From Chaetoderma sp. LZ-2023a (taxonomy: Eukaryota; Mollusca; Caudofoveata; Chaetodermatida; Chaetodermatidae): a stretch of 64,000 bases of DNA. The position numbers and the translations under genes were made by a program. Of this stretch, positions 29,281 through 41,068 are shown in pieces. The stretch's first letter is position 1. Every line of letters begins with the position of its first letter. The notes under the pieces were generated by a model. It made no database searches, was not told the DNA's origin, and worked only from the letters and a program-made list of their open reading frames with translations. The DNA lies in assembly GCA_034401795.1 (NCBI GenBank), contig CM067369.1, forward strand, positions 189,802,630-189,866,629, in the 5' to 3' direction.

Positions 29281-31980
29281 TTTTTTTCTTTTTTTTTGGG
29301 TAGCACGATCAATGGATTGTGTGGAAATCCATAGTACCCAAAGATATACTGACTGAAAAGAACAGTAAACATAGGATAAATCAAGAGAGCAAACGATTAT
29401 ATCAGTCATCTGTATAAATAAACAATAAATATATGATGGTCAAACGATTAATCTAAAAATTCAAAACAGCTAGATTTTTCCCTTTAAAAATTCCAAGCTA
29501 CTAGCTCAATAACATTCCATTAAAATTATAAAAGCTCACGCGAGCATAGGCTGAGAAATAAACTCAGCAATCGGACGTATTTAAGACACACAGTCAATCG
29601 GGAACAAACTAATCAATAATCAACGCCCCGCCGGATAATCTATAAAATGTAAACACTAAGATATTATACTGAGCGCAGTGAAGGGACAATGCAACCTACA
29701 TAGCTGAAGAGGGTTGAAACTTAACAAATGATTTATAACATTACAATTTACTTTGAAATAGAGATTCCGTAATTATCACGGCATAAAGACAATTATGTGT
29801 ATACAGGCTAAGTATTTGCAATATATTGTAGGGAACAGCTTAGATTGAATGTTAAATTAATTTTAGTCGAATGCAATTTACTTTGTGATTCAGATTCTAA
29901 AATTACCCCGGAACAAACATTAGTAATAAAAACATTGGAATATAAATCAACTATTTATTTAACTGTCAAATACAATATGGCTTAACCTGTTAAAGTGACC
30001 ACCTGACTTTTGGTACACATTTTAACCCTTTCAGAGCAAACGCTCCAAGATTTTTTGGTTACATTCATAATGTGATTAGCTGTGAGTATTGGAGCATATG
30101 CGTTTGCTGCAGCCATTGCTACGTGAAGCAGATGTCGTTGCTTCACACAGCAACCTACCAAACACACGCACCGAAATCCACTGATACTGCATATGTATAA
30201 TCAAATAATAATTCCAGCCAATATAATTATAAGGGTTACAAACAGGATTGTGGTTCAAAGTTAACCAACGAATGCCACCCACATATTAATACACAAGACA
30301 CATATTAAAAATGTTGCTACAATAATAAAAAAAACTATTAACACATATGTGAATTAAAATAAACCAGAATGCGCCAAAACATAGGTCTTACTAGTCAAGG
30401 CGTTTTTTTAATGACAAGATTCTCATTTACAAGACATACTAGGTCGCCTCTGCACCATATATTTCTAAAGGTTTCTAACTTCCGACTGTTTATATATTTA
30501 CAAAATTCCCCTCTTATGTTATGCGACAGCAATCCATCAAATAACGCCTTCAATGTCTTCAAATGATCCAAGGTAGGGCAAATGTTACTATCATATATAA
30601 CTGAACAGCAGTGCTTCCAAATACCCCAAAGACCAATGCTTAAGCAGCATATGGTGATTGTCTTATCATTCTTCAACATGCCATTTCCTAATTCACGAAA
30701 CAGAATTGTGCGAGTGGTTAGATCGGTTCTAGGCACACAGAGATGTGATAAGGTTTTCTCTACATACAGCCATACAGCCTATTACAGGACAATCAGTGAA
30801 CAGACGCATTCACGTTTCTTCCGAATTTGTGCAAAATACACAGTTGTTCTCATTCTCGGTACACATGTTTGCCTTACTCATAAGGTGTTTTACCCAAAGT
30901 CTCCGGTGAATTAATCGCCAGATTAAATCTTTTGCCTGGTTCAGTATATTTGGCAAATGTACGTGCTTCCATACCAATTACCAATCTGTAATATGGAATC
31001 AATACCGCTCCCATGACACTATACATTTAGGCTAAGCAGGGATTGTCTCAGCAATGAATACCATTTCTTAGCCATCATGCGACAAGAAAATTATTTATCA
31101 TTGTACATTAGTTTCAAAGTAGATTCATCATTGGTGATTTGCCCGTTAGGCAAAGTGAGGCATTCTATTGGTACAGCTCGGTATAGCTGGATCAATAATC
31201 GCATGGTGTCTGTTGGACGTAGCTGAGTAATGTGTGCAATTTCAGCTAAGGATTTCAATTTCCTGGACCTATGGTTGATAATGTCGCCAATGTATCCAAT
31301 GCCTTTCTGAGCCATAGAGGGGAAATACAACACTTTATTTTCACGACATATATCACTATTGCCCCCACAGGCTTATCAGTAAAACATCCTCCAAACATTG
31401 CGCTGGATTTTCTATTTTAATGAAAGCACCAAGAGCATATTTCAGCTCCAAAGCACCCTAGGTAAACGTGTATAATTGGGTGGCGGACTGGTTGCACAAA
31501 AGAGACATTTTGCAGGCAATGGCATTATGAAACGTTCGATTAATGCCCTTGATACATTTTTCCATTGGACGTCAGAATAAAGTAGCATATTTAAGAATTT
31601 GGAACGTAATGATAGACATTTTGTCCTAACATGGACAAGGTTAAGGCCACCCTGACGAAATTCATTCCTGCACACATCTTGTGAAACTAGACACGTTTTG
31701 CCTTCCCACATAAATCCTAGGATAGGTTTATTAATTTCAGTCTCAATATGTTGAGGAGACCAATTAAATGGCGGAAACCGCCAGCTAAGAGGAGTGCCTT
31801 AAGAAAATGAAGACACAGAATCCGCTTCAACCAAGACAAGAATTTACAAATTAAACATAAAGTTTGAACTGAAATACTAATACGAAATATGTGTACAAAA
31901 TTTATCTACAAAATCGCGCTAGAAACTAGCAAATTCGGGCAGTAATTGCAGAGCTAAATAAACCCGTGCATTTACTTCGA
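29281..31980 (-). mobile_element. Tx1/L1-like LINE, copy B (large internal deletion)
   Basis: The 3' UTR (29281-30390) and RT C-terminus (30395-31740) are joined directly to the family 5'-terminal segment (31760-31980), which is near-identical to 40380-40590. ORF1, endonuclease and most of the RT are missing. The join lies near GGTC(T/G)CCTC, shared by both sides. The 3' end lacks the GACGCTGACGC hairpin of A and C and instead has a different stem (GGATT...AATCC, about 29310-29335), so it is a separate subfamily. Confidence 0.75.
30395..31740 (-). pseudogene. LINE copy B ORF2 C-terminal fragment
   Basis: Frames 31442-31711 (MWEGKTCLVSQDV...RQGGLNLVHVRTK), 31091-31333 and 30395-30736 (GLWGIWKHCC...FRNIWCRGDLV) match the matching parts of copies A and C. 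They are broken by stops between the pieces, and no catalytic RT block remains. Confidence 0.75.
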
Positions 31981-31982
31981 CG

Positions 31983-32050
<68 letters not shown>

Positions 32051-32112
32051 AACTACCACTGCTGCTGCTGCTGCTGCTGCTCATGCTGCTGCTGCTACTG
32101 CTACTACTACCA
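31981..32112. repeat. ACT/GCT trinucleotide array between LINE copies B and C
   Basis: (ACT)n with a (GCT)n segment at about 32060-32100. It separates the 5'-terminal sequence of copy B from the 3' UTR of copy C. Confidence 0.95.
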
Positions 32113-32129
32113 CCACTCTTTTTTTTAAA

Positions 32130-32150
32130 TCCGACGCTGACGCAGTCGGA
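32130..32150 (-). other. Conserved 3'-UTR stem-loop, copy C
   Basis: Identical to 23446-23466 in copy A (TCCGAC stem GTCGGA). It lies about 20 bp from the trinucleotide array and is followed by GGAGGAACTCC and CCTTTATAAAAGG hairpins. Confidence 0.65.
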
Positions 32151-32389
32151 CACCTCACGGAGGAACTCCTTTATAAAAGGCGTGCAAACCCCCATAAAAA
32201 ATCGGGTGAAATAGCAGGCTTTATTAATAGTATATGAATAACAATACAAACTTAAGATATCAAAACAGTGCAAGCTAAAATACTCTATTACCATATACCG
32301 CACCCATGGCATAACTACATAGAAAAAACAACTTAATAAAGAGCTGATAACATAATATAATTCAACAAAGCCATTACTATTTGCACACC

Positions 32390-32680
32390 GTGTAATAGTA
32401 GGCCCAAATGGCGAACATAGTTACCCAATAAGTGGTAAAGCGACTCATCAATAATTAGTAGTAAGTTACTGCTACTCATTGACGCCATTGAGCCGATTCA
32501 TGACCGGCAGGCTAAGTAGATCATATATAGTTTAACGTAGCCCACCATATAGTATTGTCCCAAATGGCGAGTGCAGCTCGCCAACTAGTGGCGAGGTGAT
32601 TCGTCAATAAGTAACAAAAGGTCACTCATTGACGCCAGTTGGCCGATTCTCAAATACCGAGCAGGCGTAGTAGCCTTTGT
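32390..32680 (-). repeat. Tandemly doubled 3'-UTR segment of LINE copy C
   Basis: Two ~135-bp units, each with 'cccaaatggcga', 'actcattgacgcca' and 'gccgattc' (about 32400-32510 and 32545-32680). Copy A has only one unit (23705-23830). Confidence 0.6.
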
Positions 32681-35600
32681 CGTAAAATGCACAAAGCAAA
32701 AGTATACAAACTATGACTACATTGATGGCGCTCTGGGTTCACATTTTAAATTTACTTCACTGTAAGTTTTTGTAAATTACCCTGGAACAAATACACCTAC
32801 AGAAACATTTACAACAGGATGTTAACTGTATATGTGTAAGATGTCATACTCTGTTAACCTAATGAACTCGAAAGTCGGATCAGCTCCAGAATATTGACAC
32901 AATGCTCAATTGATATTTAAATATACCGATTCCCAAGGTTACGTTATTCGTCAAAATTATCATCTCCTAAGACATTAAAATTTTAAAATTAACTCAATTA
33001 AATAAAATAAAATACTATATATCAATATACAACAAGCAGCGAGTGTGCTAGCTTATACAAATTCTGCTTCTGCTATTTTTTAGATATCCATGTTAAATTG
33101 ATACTAGGCCAGTTTTGCACCATATATCTTTAAATCTACTTTCTTTTCCATGTTCCACTAGCCTGTAAAATTCGCAATGAATGCAGTTTATCAACAATTA
33201 TCGAAATATAGCTTGTATTGCTCTTTGGTGGTTGTTTCCTGTTTTATTTCTGGCCTAACACCGATGCTTCCAAATGGCCCACACTCCTACAGATAACAGA
33301 GTTACAAACAACTCTTTCTCCTTGCTATTAATGATTCGTCCGATAGTTGAGCAATCTTTGAACATAATTGTTTCAGCCATTAATTTCACATATTTGATTC
33401 CAAATTTAGCAAGGAGCATATTGATATATACCCAAAAGCCTGTAGCTATACAACACTGTGTAAACAGATGGTCTATTGTTTCCTCCTCGGTATTACATAA
33501 TAAACACCGGTCTGTACTTGTTATTTTGCACATATGTCAGATGGCCGACCCATAGCCTTTGATGGAGTAATCGCCATGCCAGGTCCCGTGCGTTTGCTAG
33601 TAAACAAGGTAGATGTATTCTTTTCCACGCATATCTCCAGTTCTTTGGCGTGCATCCTAAAGTGTTCCAATGCCTTACTGCAACAGGAGTCTGGCTCCGA
33701 CTTTGCATTAGCATTCCATACCAGGCTCTAGATGCCATGTTGTATTTTATATGCTCTGACTTAAATACTAATGTTGGTTGCAACAAATCTCTGTTGGCAC
33801 GTGCTTTCGGCAATTTGAACCATTCACCAGGTATTGCATTCTTTATTCTAAGAAATAAGCGTTGGGCATCAATATGCCTCATTGATGTTGCTCTTGCTAC
33901 ATCCTGCATCGCAATCCATTTGTGAGATTTTGGATTAACTAAATCACGTAAATATTGAATGCCATTTTTGGCCATAGAGGGCAAATATAATACAGCATCA
34001 TTATCACGAATCAACTCGTTGCCCCAAAGACGTTGCTCTAAGGCATCTTCCCAACAACTGGGTTGTGGCATTGATCGTGTAAATATCTTTAAAGCTTCGA
34101 GCTGTTCTTTATATACATGTGGTATCTTCTGATGGTTAGGTGGCAGTTTATTGCACAAAAATAAACATTCTACTGGAAATGGATCTACGTACCTTTATAG
34201 AAGTGTCCTTGCAACAGTTGACCAAGATGAGTTTGAAGTGAGTAACTTATTCAAGAATTTCAGTTTTAGCGAAGCACACTTTGCTAAAACATTAACCAAA
34301 TCCAGACCTCCATCATGCTTTTCATTGGTGAGGATTGACTGCGATACTAAATGGGCTTTGTCCTCCCATAAGAAGGACAAAAGTAACGTGTTGATCTTTG
34401 ACTCTACTGATTTGGGCATATGAACTACAGAAGCGGTATACCACAGTCCGGATAAAATTAAATTATTAAGGACAAATGTCCTGCCACATACAGTTAGGCG
34501 AAGTCGTTTCCAATTTACTAATGCACACTTTAGCTTGGATAGCCTTTCTTCCCAGTTTATTATTACATCCTGTTCTCTACTAAAGTAAATACCCAAAATC
34601 TTTATGACATGATCTGACCAGTTAATATCCATAACATTGTCAGCTCTGTCCTTCCAAGCGCCCAAAAATAATCCCTTAGATTTGTCTCTATTGACTTTAA
34701 TCCCTGATGCCTTTTGAAAATCTGATAATACTCCATTTAAAATTCTAAAATCTGAATTTTCTCCTGCAAACACCGTCGTATCATCTGCATATTGAGACAC
34801 CTTTAGTGGCCTTTCTACGCCACGTATACATATTCCTTGAAAATCATTACGTTGCCTCAATGTGGCCCCCAACGATTCCATAGCTATGACGAATAAAAGC
34901 GGTGAAAATGAGTAACCCTGTCTGAAATCTGGTTCCAACACTACAGGTTCAGATAGATGATTATCTACTAAATAGCAATGTGTTATATCAGTATATAAAA
35001 TATTGACCCATTTAGTAAATCTGGAACCAAAGCCAATATGGTCTAAAGACTTAAACAAGAAATCCCATTCAAGTCTGTCAAACGCCTTCTCGTTGTCAAG
35101 TGCTATTATTGCTGCTGGGATGCAATCCTGTTCAACTAATTGAATAAGGTCTCGTATAAGCAATGTGTTGTTTAATATCGTTCTTCCTGGTACAGAGCAC
35201 GTTTGATCATCATCAATTACTTCGCCTAGGACTGCGCCAAGTTTTAATGTTAGTGCCCAAGTAATAATCTTATAGTCTACACAGAGTAGAGAGATTGGTC
35301 TATAATTCTGTATTTTATTTCTGTCACCCCTCTTGTATATAAGCCGAACATATGCTTGGGCCATCGATGGAGGGATGCTTAAAAATGCTAGCTGCTATTT
35401 CTTCTAATATTGGACCAAATATGTGCCAGAATGTTTGATAAAATTCGACTGGAAGTCCGTCGCAACCAAGAGACTTTTCTAACTTCATACCTTTGAGGGA
35501 TTTTGTCAAATCATCAATTGTTAGTGAGTGGTCACAACTTTCGCGACATGCATCTGGAAGTCTTTGCGTTATATTAGCTAAAATATCTCTAGTTGCAGCT

Positions 35601-36250
35601 ACATCACTTCCCTCAGATTTATACAATGATTTGTAAAATTTGGATACTGTTTCCATCATCTCTGCATTTGCGGACACTGATACACCATTATTAGTCTTCA
35701 GTGAGCGCATTAATTTCTCTATACCTCTTGCTTTTTCCAAGTTACAAAAGTAACGTGTAGGCTTTTCACCCTCGGTGTGCATTTGTGCTCTTGACCTTAT
35801 TTTGGCCCCGTCAAATTGATATTGCTCTATTTCATTTAGTCTACCTTTTAATTTAACTAATAATTCGTAATAATTATATTCTCCCTCATTAATTTTCTTA
35901 TTAATTTTACACACCGACCGCTGAAGCGCCTTTTTACGCTTTCGCATTCCTCGTGCTTTCCTGATGGAATACTGCCTTGAAATATGTTTCAGGTCGGATT
36001 TAACATCCTCCCACCAGTCTGTTATACATTCATACAAACTTCTCTTTTCATCCCAATGCCTCCAACAACTTTCTATACATTTGCGATAGCAACTATCTCA
36101 TAACAACGCTACATCGAGTTTCCAAAATCCATCTCCTCGTTTGATCCAGTCAGCATTGTCTAATGTGATGGAAAACATATTGTGATCAGAGAAAGTTACT
36201 GGTTTTATGTTAGTTTTACACATGTAACCTTTCAATGATCGTTCTACATA

Positions 36251-37910
36251 TACACCTGTGCAAAAGTTAAGCACCACCCTATTTTTACGCACATGCGAGG
36301 GTATATTCATGTGCTATGAAGAAAGCAATAGCATAAACATTTATGTACCCATCCATCTTAGTGCAAGAGGTAATAATGCAACTAGAGGAATGCTGATTAT
36401 GATGGTGGGGAAACACTGTATGTTTTTGTTTGAACTTGAAAACGAGGCCTGAATATGGTTACGTTGACACAACTGACAACTATTGCCTTACAGTTGACAC
36501 ACGTGGCTAGATTGTCATTAATGGTGTCTGAAAACGAAGTTTAACATCTGTGCACGAGTTTGAGACTGTCATTATTAATACCGGGTATATCCACCTTGTG
36601 CCTGGATGACGGCCTGGACACGACCTCTCATGCTGGTCACCAACCGACTGATACGCCATTGTGGTATTCGTTGCCATTCAAGATGGAGTGCGTCTGTTAA
36701 TTCCTGTAGGTTCTGCACAGGAGGATCCCTCCTTCTCACCATGTTTCCCAGAATGTCCCAGATATGCTCAATAGGGTTCATGTCAGGGCTCCTTGCTGGC
36801 CATGGTAGGGTTTCGATGGCATTCTGGCGGAGGTATTCATGCACAGCTCTAGCACGATGTGGTCGGGCGTTGTCATCCATGAATATAGGGTGGGTTCCAG
36901 GTGCATGATTTACAAAATGAGGGACCACAACTCTATCCAGTATGGAATCTTGATATCTTTGTCCATTTAGTGTTCCAGGTACAGTCAACAAATCCAGCTT
37001 ACAATCAAATGAGATGCACCCCCATATCATAACGGAACCTCCACCAAATGGAACTTCTTCCATGATGTTACGTTGGTCGTACGCCGTGCGTCTGGACCTC
37101 CATACACGAGTTCGACCATCTGTGGCATGAAGCAGGAACCGACTTTCATCGGACCAGTGTACCCGTCTCCAGGATCTCATGTTCCAGTGTCTTCTTTCGT
37201 TGCACCACCTCAGACGCTCCTCTTTGTGGTGTGCAGTGAGGAGAGGACGTCTGACAGGTCTCCTAGCTTTCATGCCAGCAGCATACAGTCTCCTTTTGAC
37301 GGTAGACATTGACACTCTATTGCGCGTTTCCCATTGCTGGCTGAGCACTCTGCTGTTGGTGAATGGAGACCTCCTAACAAGGCGTACTAGGGCTCGATCA
37401 TCACGGGCAGTAGTCTTCTTCGGTCTTCCAGATCTAGGCCTGTCCTTCACCTCGTTAGTTTGCCCATGTTTTGCAATCAAACGACTGATTACAGTATGGT
37501 TAATGTTCAGCTGTCTGCCAATCTCTCTGCATGACATACCAGTGGTATGCATGCCTATGATTTGCCATTTCACACAATCACTTAACCTTCGTCTTGCCAT
37601 AGCGGTTCATAATCAAGAGCTAATTCTCTCTGTACAAATAAACCACGGTCATGAACACAAAATTCCTAATCTTGTCGCCTAAATCTGTATGTAATGTTCT
37701 ACACCTCAAACTGGACTTTTACATAACTGAACACGTGTGCTGTTTCCCGCCACGCACGGACATCAAGCGGCGTGAAGTCATGCATGCATGTGCATTTCGT
37801 ACTTGGAATTATGTCATCTAACGCGGGTACAAAAAGTATGGCAGCCTAGTTGTACCATCATGTTTCTACGTTCTATTGTTTTGCTGGTGCTTAACTTTTG
37901 CACAGGTGTA
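36251..37910 (-). mobile_element. Tc1-like DNA transposon, copy 1 (complete, inserted in LINE copy C)
   Basis: A 1660-bp element with identical terminal inverted repeats of about 26 bp starting TACACCTGTGCAAAAG, flanked by TA on both sides (36249-36250 and 37911-37912). Removing it with one TA joins the LINE endonuclease frame exactly (RLDRIY to VERSL). It contains one intact transposase. It is nearly identical to the copy at 51305-52960, so the family was recently active. Confidence 0.95.
36575..37600 (-). CDS. Tc1-like transposase, intact (341 aa)
   Basis: It cuts and pastes the element by binding its terminal repeats and cleaving DNA with a DDE active site in the nucleus. The N-terminus carries a paired-like helix-turn-helix (MARRRLSDCVKWQIIGMH and CREIGRQLNINHTVISRLI, residues ~1-45), then a GRPKKT AT-hook-like linker (~60) and a second helix-turn-helix (~65-115). 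Catalytic residues sit in VHWSDESRF (~150), IFMDDNARPH (~240) and SPDMNPIEHIWDIL (~276), with 34 residues between the second Asp and the Glu, so DD34E. The length is normal for Tc1 transposases. ATG at 37600 and stop at 36575 lie well inside the element. It looks able to encode an active enzyme, although expression is not shown. Confidence 0.93.
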   Translation of the reverse strand: MARRRLSDCVKWQIIGMHTTGMSCREIGRQLNINHTVISRLIAKHGQTNEVKDRPRSGRPKKTTARDDRALVRLVRRSPFTNSRVLSQQWETRNRVSMSTVKRRLYAAGMKARRPVRRPLLTAHHKEERLRWCNERRHWNMRSWRRVHWSDESRFLLHATDGRTRVWRSRRTAYDQRNIMEEVPFGGGSVMIWGCISFDCKLDLLTVPGTLNGQRYQDSILDRVVVPHFVNHAPGTHPIFMDDNARPHRARAVHEYLRQNAIETLPWPARSPDMNPIEHIWDILGNMVRRRDPPVQNLQELTDALHLEWQRIPQWRISRLVTSMRGRVQAVIQAQGGYTRY

Positions 37911-38566
37911 TAGATCCTGTCCAGTCTGGATGCTTTCTTTCCATCGGTTGAAAACCAAATAAAGACCCTGCCCTCTGGTTTTTCAGTCCGGTAAGTGTCT
38001 AACAAGCTTTTATATTCACAGATGTGTTTCAAAATATTATGAAATGTGTCACTAAAATTAGACCTAGTGTTTCTGTCTTTAACTTCATCTAATATGCAAT
38101 TAAAGTCACCGACCATAATTAGGTTTTCAGGCGTTCTGTCTTGAATTATTGTGGAAACATCATTTAGAAAATCACGACGCAATTGATGAGAGGTCGGCGC
38201 ATAAAGACACATCAAATTTAAACTTGTGTTTAGTACATCAATTGATACAGAAATCCATCGTCCATTTGTATCTGATGACGACGATATAACATCAACATAG
38301 TTGAGACAGCGGGGCAGGATAAGAATGGCCGCTCCCGCGCTATTATCTTGTGATAAAGAATAAAAAATCTGACCTTTTGAAATATCTTTGAGAGATTTAT
38401 ACACTTCAATTTTTTAGAATTTTGGTCTCTGGTAGAAAAGCAATATCAACTCTCTCATTTGCTGATTCTTCAAGCAAGCGGCGTTGCTTGAATTCGGTAT
38501 TTAATTCTCTGCAATTGATGGTGCAGATAATCATAATTTGTAAAATGATGTTTACAACCGCCATCA

Positions 38567-39928
38567 TTAGATTAACTTGATCTGGCTTTTTTTCGCTCGT
38601 TTCTTAGACCATTTGCCTAATTTTCCTGTAAATTCTATGTTTCCTAGTTCTACCACAGACAAATATTCGTATTTGGATATATCAGAATCATGGCGCAGTA
38701 GACGATATTTCACGCCTCTCGCCGTTACATATGGCACTAACACTTCACCCACTTCTGATCGGTACATTACCATTTCATCTTTCATCTGTGAACTCTGTGT
38801 TTGAATGGACACATCTGATTCTGCAACTGACATTGTATCATCATCCATATCAATTACTTCAATCTCAGATTCTGAGCTATTGTCATCTCAATGACGCTTA
38901 TTGCTACTTGAGTTACATTTGGCAGGAGCGTCATTTACCATATCTTCAAGCTGACTTAAATCAAGTGGGTTTAGCGAAAAATCGACTGAATTTTCCGTCT
39001 TCTGAGTCATAAACTTATCCTGTCCTAATTTTAATTCATCTTCTAAGGAATTGTAAACTGGCTCTTCTGTAAGATCATCATTTTCCTGCCTGTCTTTTAC
39101 AGCCACGTTTGGCTCCACTGCATTTTGACTATTTTCTTGACTTAAAGTTATATCCTCCTCTAATACTTGAATTTCATCAACTGTAGTTACTTTAACAGGA
39201 TTTCATGATTTGTTTGTGTCATTTTCAGTGGCATGAACCACAACAACAGCTTCCGTAGTCATTACTTCAGAAGCATTTGACTCAGTTGCATCCTTTAATG
39301 GGCGATTATCTCCTGATACTGAGGGCTTGTTTTGATTTTCTGGACAGCGCCATTTAAAATGGTCAACTGAACCACAGAGCAAACATTTGTTTCGATTGGG
39401 ACAATCTGTTGCCAAATGGTCAGTACTTAGGCAGATCCGGCACTCTTTAATTTGCCCTCTATACCATAAGGGCAGGACAAAGCTGCCATCAAGCGTCAAT
39501 CTGCTTGGTAAAGGCCTATCCACTTTATCAAACCATATGCGTCCTACACCGTTTTCTAGCGTTCTGTCAAAGGGATACGTTTCCCGTTCAGTCTTTTGCA
39601 CTTTGCCATACTTCTTGAGTTCATTCACGATTCTGTCATCTGAAATTTCTAGTGGAACTTTCATCTTCACTAGCACCCTATCTGACTCGATTTCCTCTAC
39701 GTTGCAAACTTCGCCTTTTACAATAAGAACATCTCCTAGAAGCTTTTCCTTGACCCCCTCATTTGACACTGTTACATTCCATACAGTTTTAGAAACATTG
39801 ATAAGCCTCTGCAAAGCAGCAGGTCCCGCGCCAATGACATCCTTTAACCCATGATACACGTCGATAGCCGTGCCAACCCACCCCGTAGTTGTTATCTTAA
39901 GGCTTAGGGTACGCTTATAGGTTGCCAT
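38567..39928 (-). pseudogene. LINE copy C ORF1 (zinc-knuckle nucleic-acid-binding protein)
   Basis: The first 241 codons (39203-39928) are open: MATYKRTLSLKITT...VYHGLKDVIGAGP...WNVTV, then two knuckles, CRICLSTDHLATDC and CLLCGSVDHFKWRC (C-x2-C-x3-H-x4-C-like spacing; about 39350-39460). A stop at 39203 separates this from an acidic tail (38888-39118 and 38567-38848) matching the copy A ORF1 C-terminus. ORF1 proteins of this type bind LINE RNA. The ATG is conserved with copy A in 'ttgccatggtgttttata'. Confidence 0.85.
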
Positions 39929-40577
39929 GGTGTTTTATAGAAAGAGGAAACCCATACTACTACAATATATAATACAAAAAAATAACACCAGGACGTCGGG
40001 GAAAGAGCTAAACACTAAATAAATAGCGTCCCTTTTTGAAACCCTGACGTCTACCAACAAATATACAAATAGAGAGTACAGTCTTATATTTGTTAGTTTG
40101 AACCACTTTCTAAGTGGTTCACTAACACCTAACCGATTAAAGTGGTTTCCTAATGCATACTAACATATTACAGACATATATTTGTTAGTCTGTTCGAGTT
40201 TACCGGGGACAGCCAACTGACTATAAAGATTTATATAATCAAAGTACTAGGCTTGGGCTTACAAATGACAAAGGAATTAAATCCACTCACTCAAGCGATC
40301 TTGCCAAATACAATGCGCTAGCCAACGACCTATAGAAATAGCATACTGGCGCGGGGAGAAAAGTATTGCATTGACCACAGTAAGAGGCGACCTATTAAAT
40401 GGCTGAAACCGCCAGCTAAGAGGAGTGCCTTTAGAAAATGGAGACACAAAATGCGCGCCAACCAAGGAAAGAATTTACAAATTAAACATAAAGTTTGAAA
40501 GGAAATACTAATACGAAATATATGTATAAAATTTAATTACAAAATCGCGCTAGAAACTAGCAAATTCAGGCAGCAAT

Positions 40578-40580
<3 letters not shown>
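39929..40580 (-). promoter_or_regulatory. LINE copy C 5' UTR
   Basis: Carries the family hairpin GAACCACTTTCTAAGTGGTTC (40100-40120) and one palindromic 'acaaatata...tatatttgt' unit (about 40053-40096). The distal part (40380-40580) matches copy B 31760-31980. The end 'gctagaaactagcaaattca' abuts the ACT array. Confidence 0.65.
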
Positions 40581-40636
<56 letters not shown>

Positions 40637-40682
40637 GTCATTGTACTTGCTAGAATGGCTGCTGCTACTGCTACTACCACTT

Positions 40683-40753
<71 letters not shown>

Positions 40754-40775
40754 GCTGCTGTTACTACTACTACTG

Positions 40776-40831
<56 letters not shown>

Positions 40832-40846
40832 GCCACTACCACTGCC

Positions 40847-40884
<38 letters not shown>

Positions 40885-40937
40885 CACTGCCACTACCACA
40901 ACCACCACCACAACCACTACTACTACTACTACTACTA
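40581..40937. repeat. Long ACT-rich trinucleotide array upstream of LINE copy C
   Basis: About 350 bp of ACT/GCT/CCA triplets, interrupted at 40637-40665 by 'cattgtacttgctagaatgg', which also flanks the array at 23330-23360. Probably the 3' tail of a further, lost LINE copy or the original target microsatellite. Poly-Leu, Thr, Ser and Val frames here are artefacts. Confidence 0.95.
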
Positions 40938-40955
40938 GAATATACCTCTGGTAAA

Positions 40956-41068
40956 CCGCTCTTTGATAGGTTGTTAGCAATCACGTGACACTCCTTATAA
41001 AGACATGAGCCACGCATACCCATATAAGGAGTGCCAAGTGTGATGGCCATCACGCTATCAAAAAGCGG
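40956..41068. repeat. Foldback palindrome
   Basis: The arms CCGCTCTTTGATAGG...ACACTCCTTATA and TATAAGGAGTG...CTATCAAAAAGCGG pair over about 44 bp with a ~23-nt loop. It sits directly beside the trinucleotide array. Sequence 41070-41330 holds nothing recognised. Confidence 0.7.

Larger units (their letters stand above)
33100..38534 (-). pseudogene. LINE copy C ORF2 (endonuclease, RT, zinc finger), split by Tc1
   Basis: ATG at 38534 (IICTINCRELN). Endonuclease blocks include LMCLYAPTSHQLRRDF (about 38200), MVGDFNCILDE (about 38110) and RLDRIY at 37915, where Tc1 enters. The frame resumes after the insert as VERSLKGY, then TFSDHNMFS (about 36190). The linker is 35324-36037. RT blocks are YKRGDRNKIQNYRPISLL (about 35325), ALDNEKAFDRLEWDFLF (about 35085) and VSQYADDTTVFA with an intact Asp pair (about 34785). 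The C-terminus has RLWVGHLTY and C-x2-C...H-x5-C (33255-33600). Besides the insert, frameshifts or stops near 38415, 36098, 35340, 34195 and 33520 disable it. Confidence 0.85.
32113..40580 (-). mobile_element. Tx1/L1-like LINE, copy C (near full length, interrupted by Tc1)
   Basis: Minus-strand order is 5' UTR (39929-40580), ORF1 (38567-39928), ORF2 (about 33100-38534) and 3' UTR (32113-33100). Without the 1.66-kb Tc1 insert the element is about 6.8 kb, a usual length for Tx1/L1-type LINEs. ORF1 and ORF2 carry only a handful of frameshifts. It has trinucleotide arrays on both ends and is the best reference copy of this family in the window. Confidence 0.85.

Noticed and set aside
36606-37682. 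Plus-strand frames opposite the Tc1 transposase
   Set aside because: They are antisense shadows of the transposase; the same antisense frames appear in copy 2 (51534-52581).
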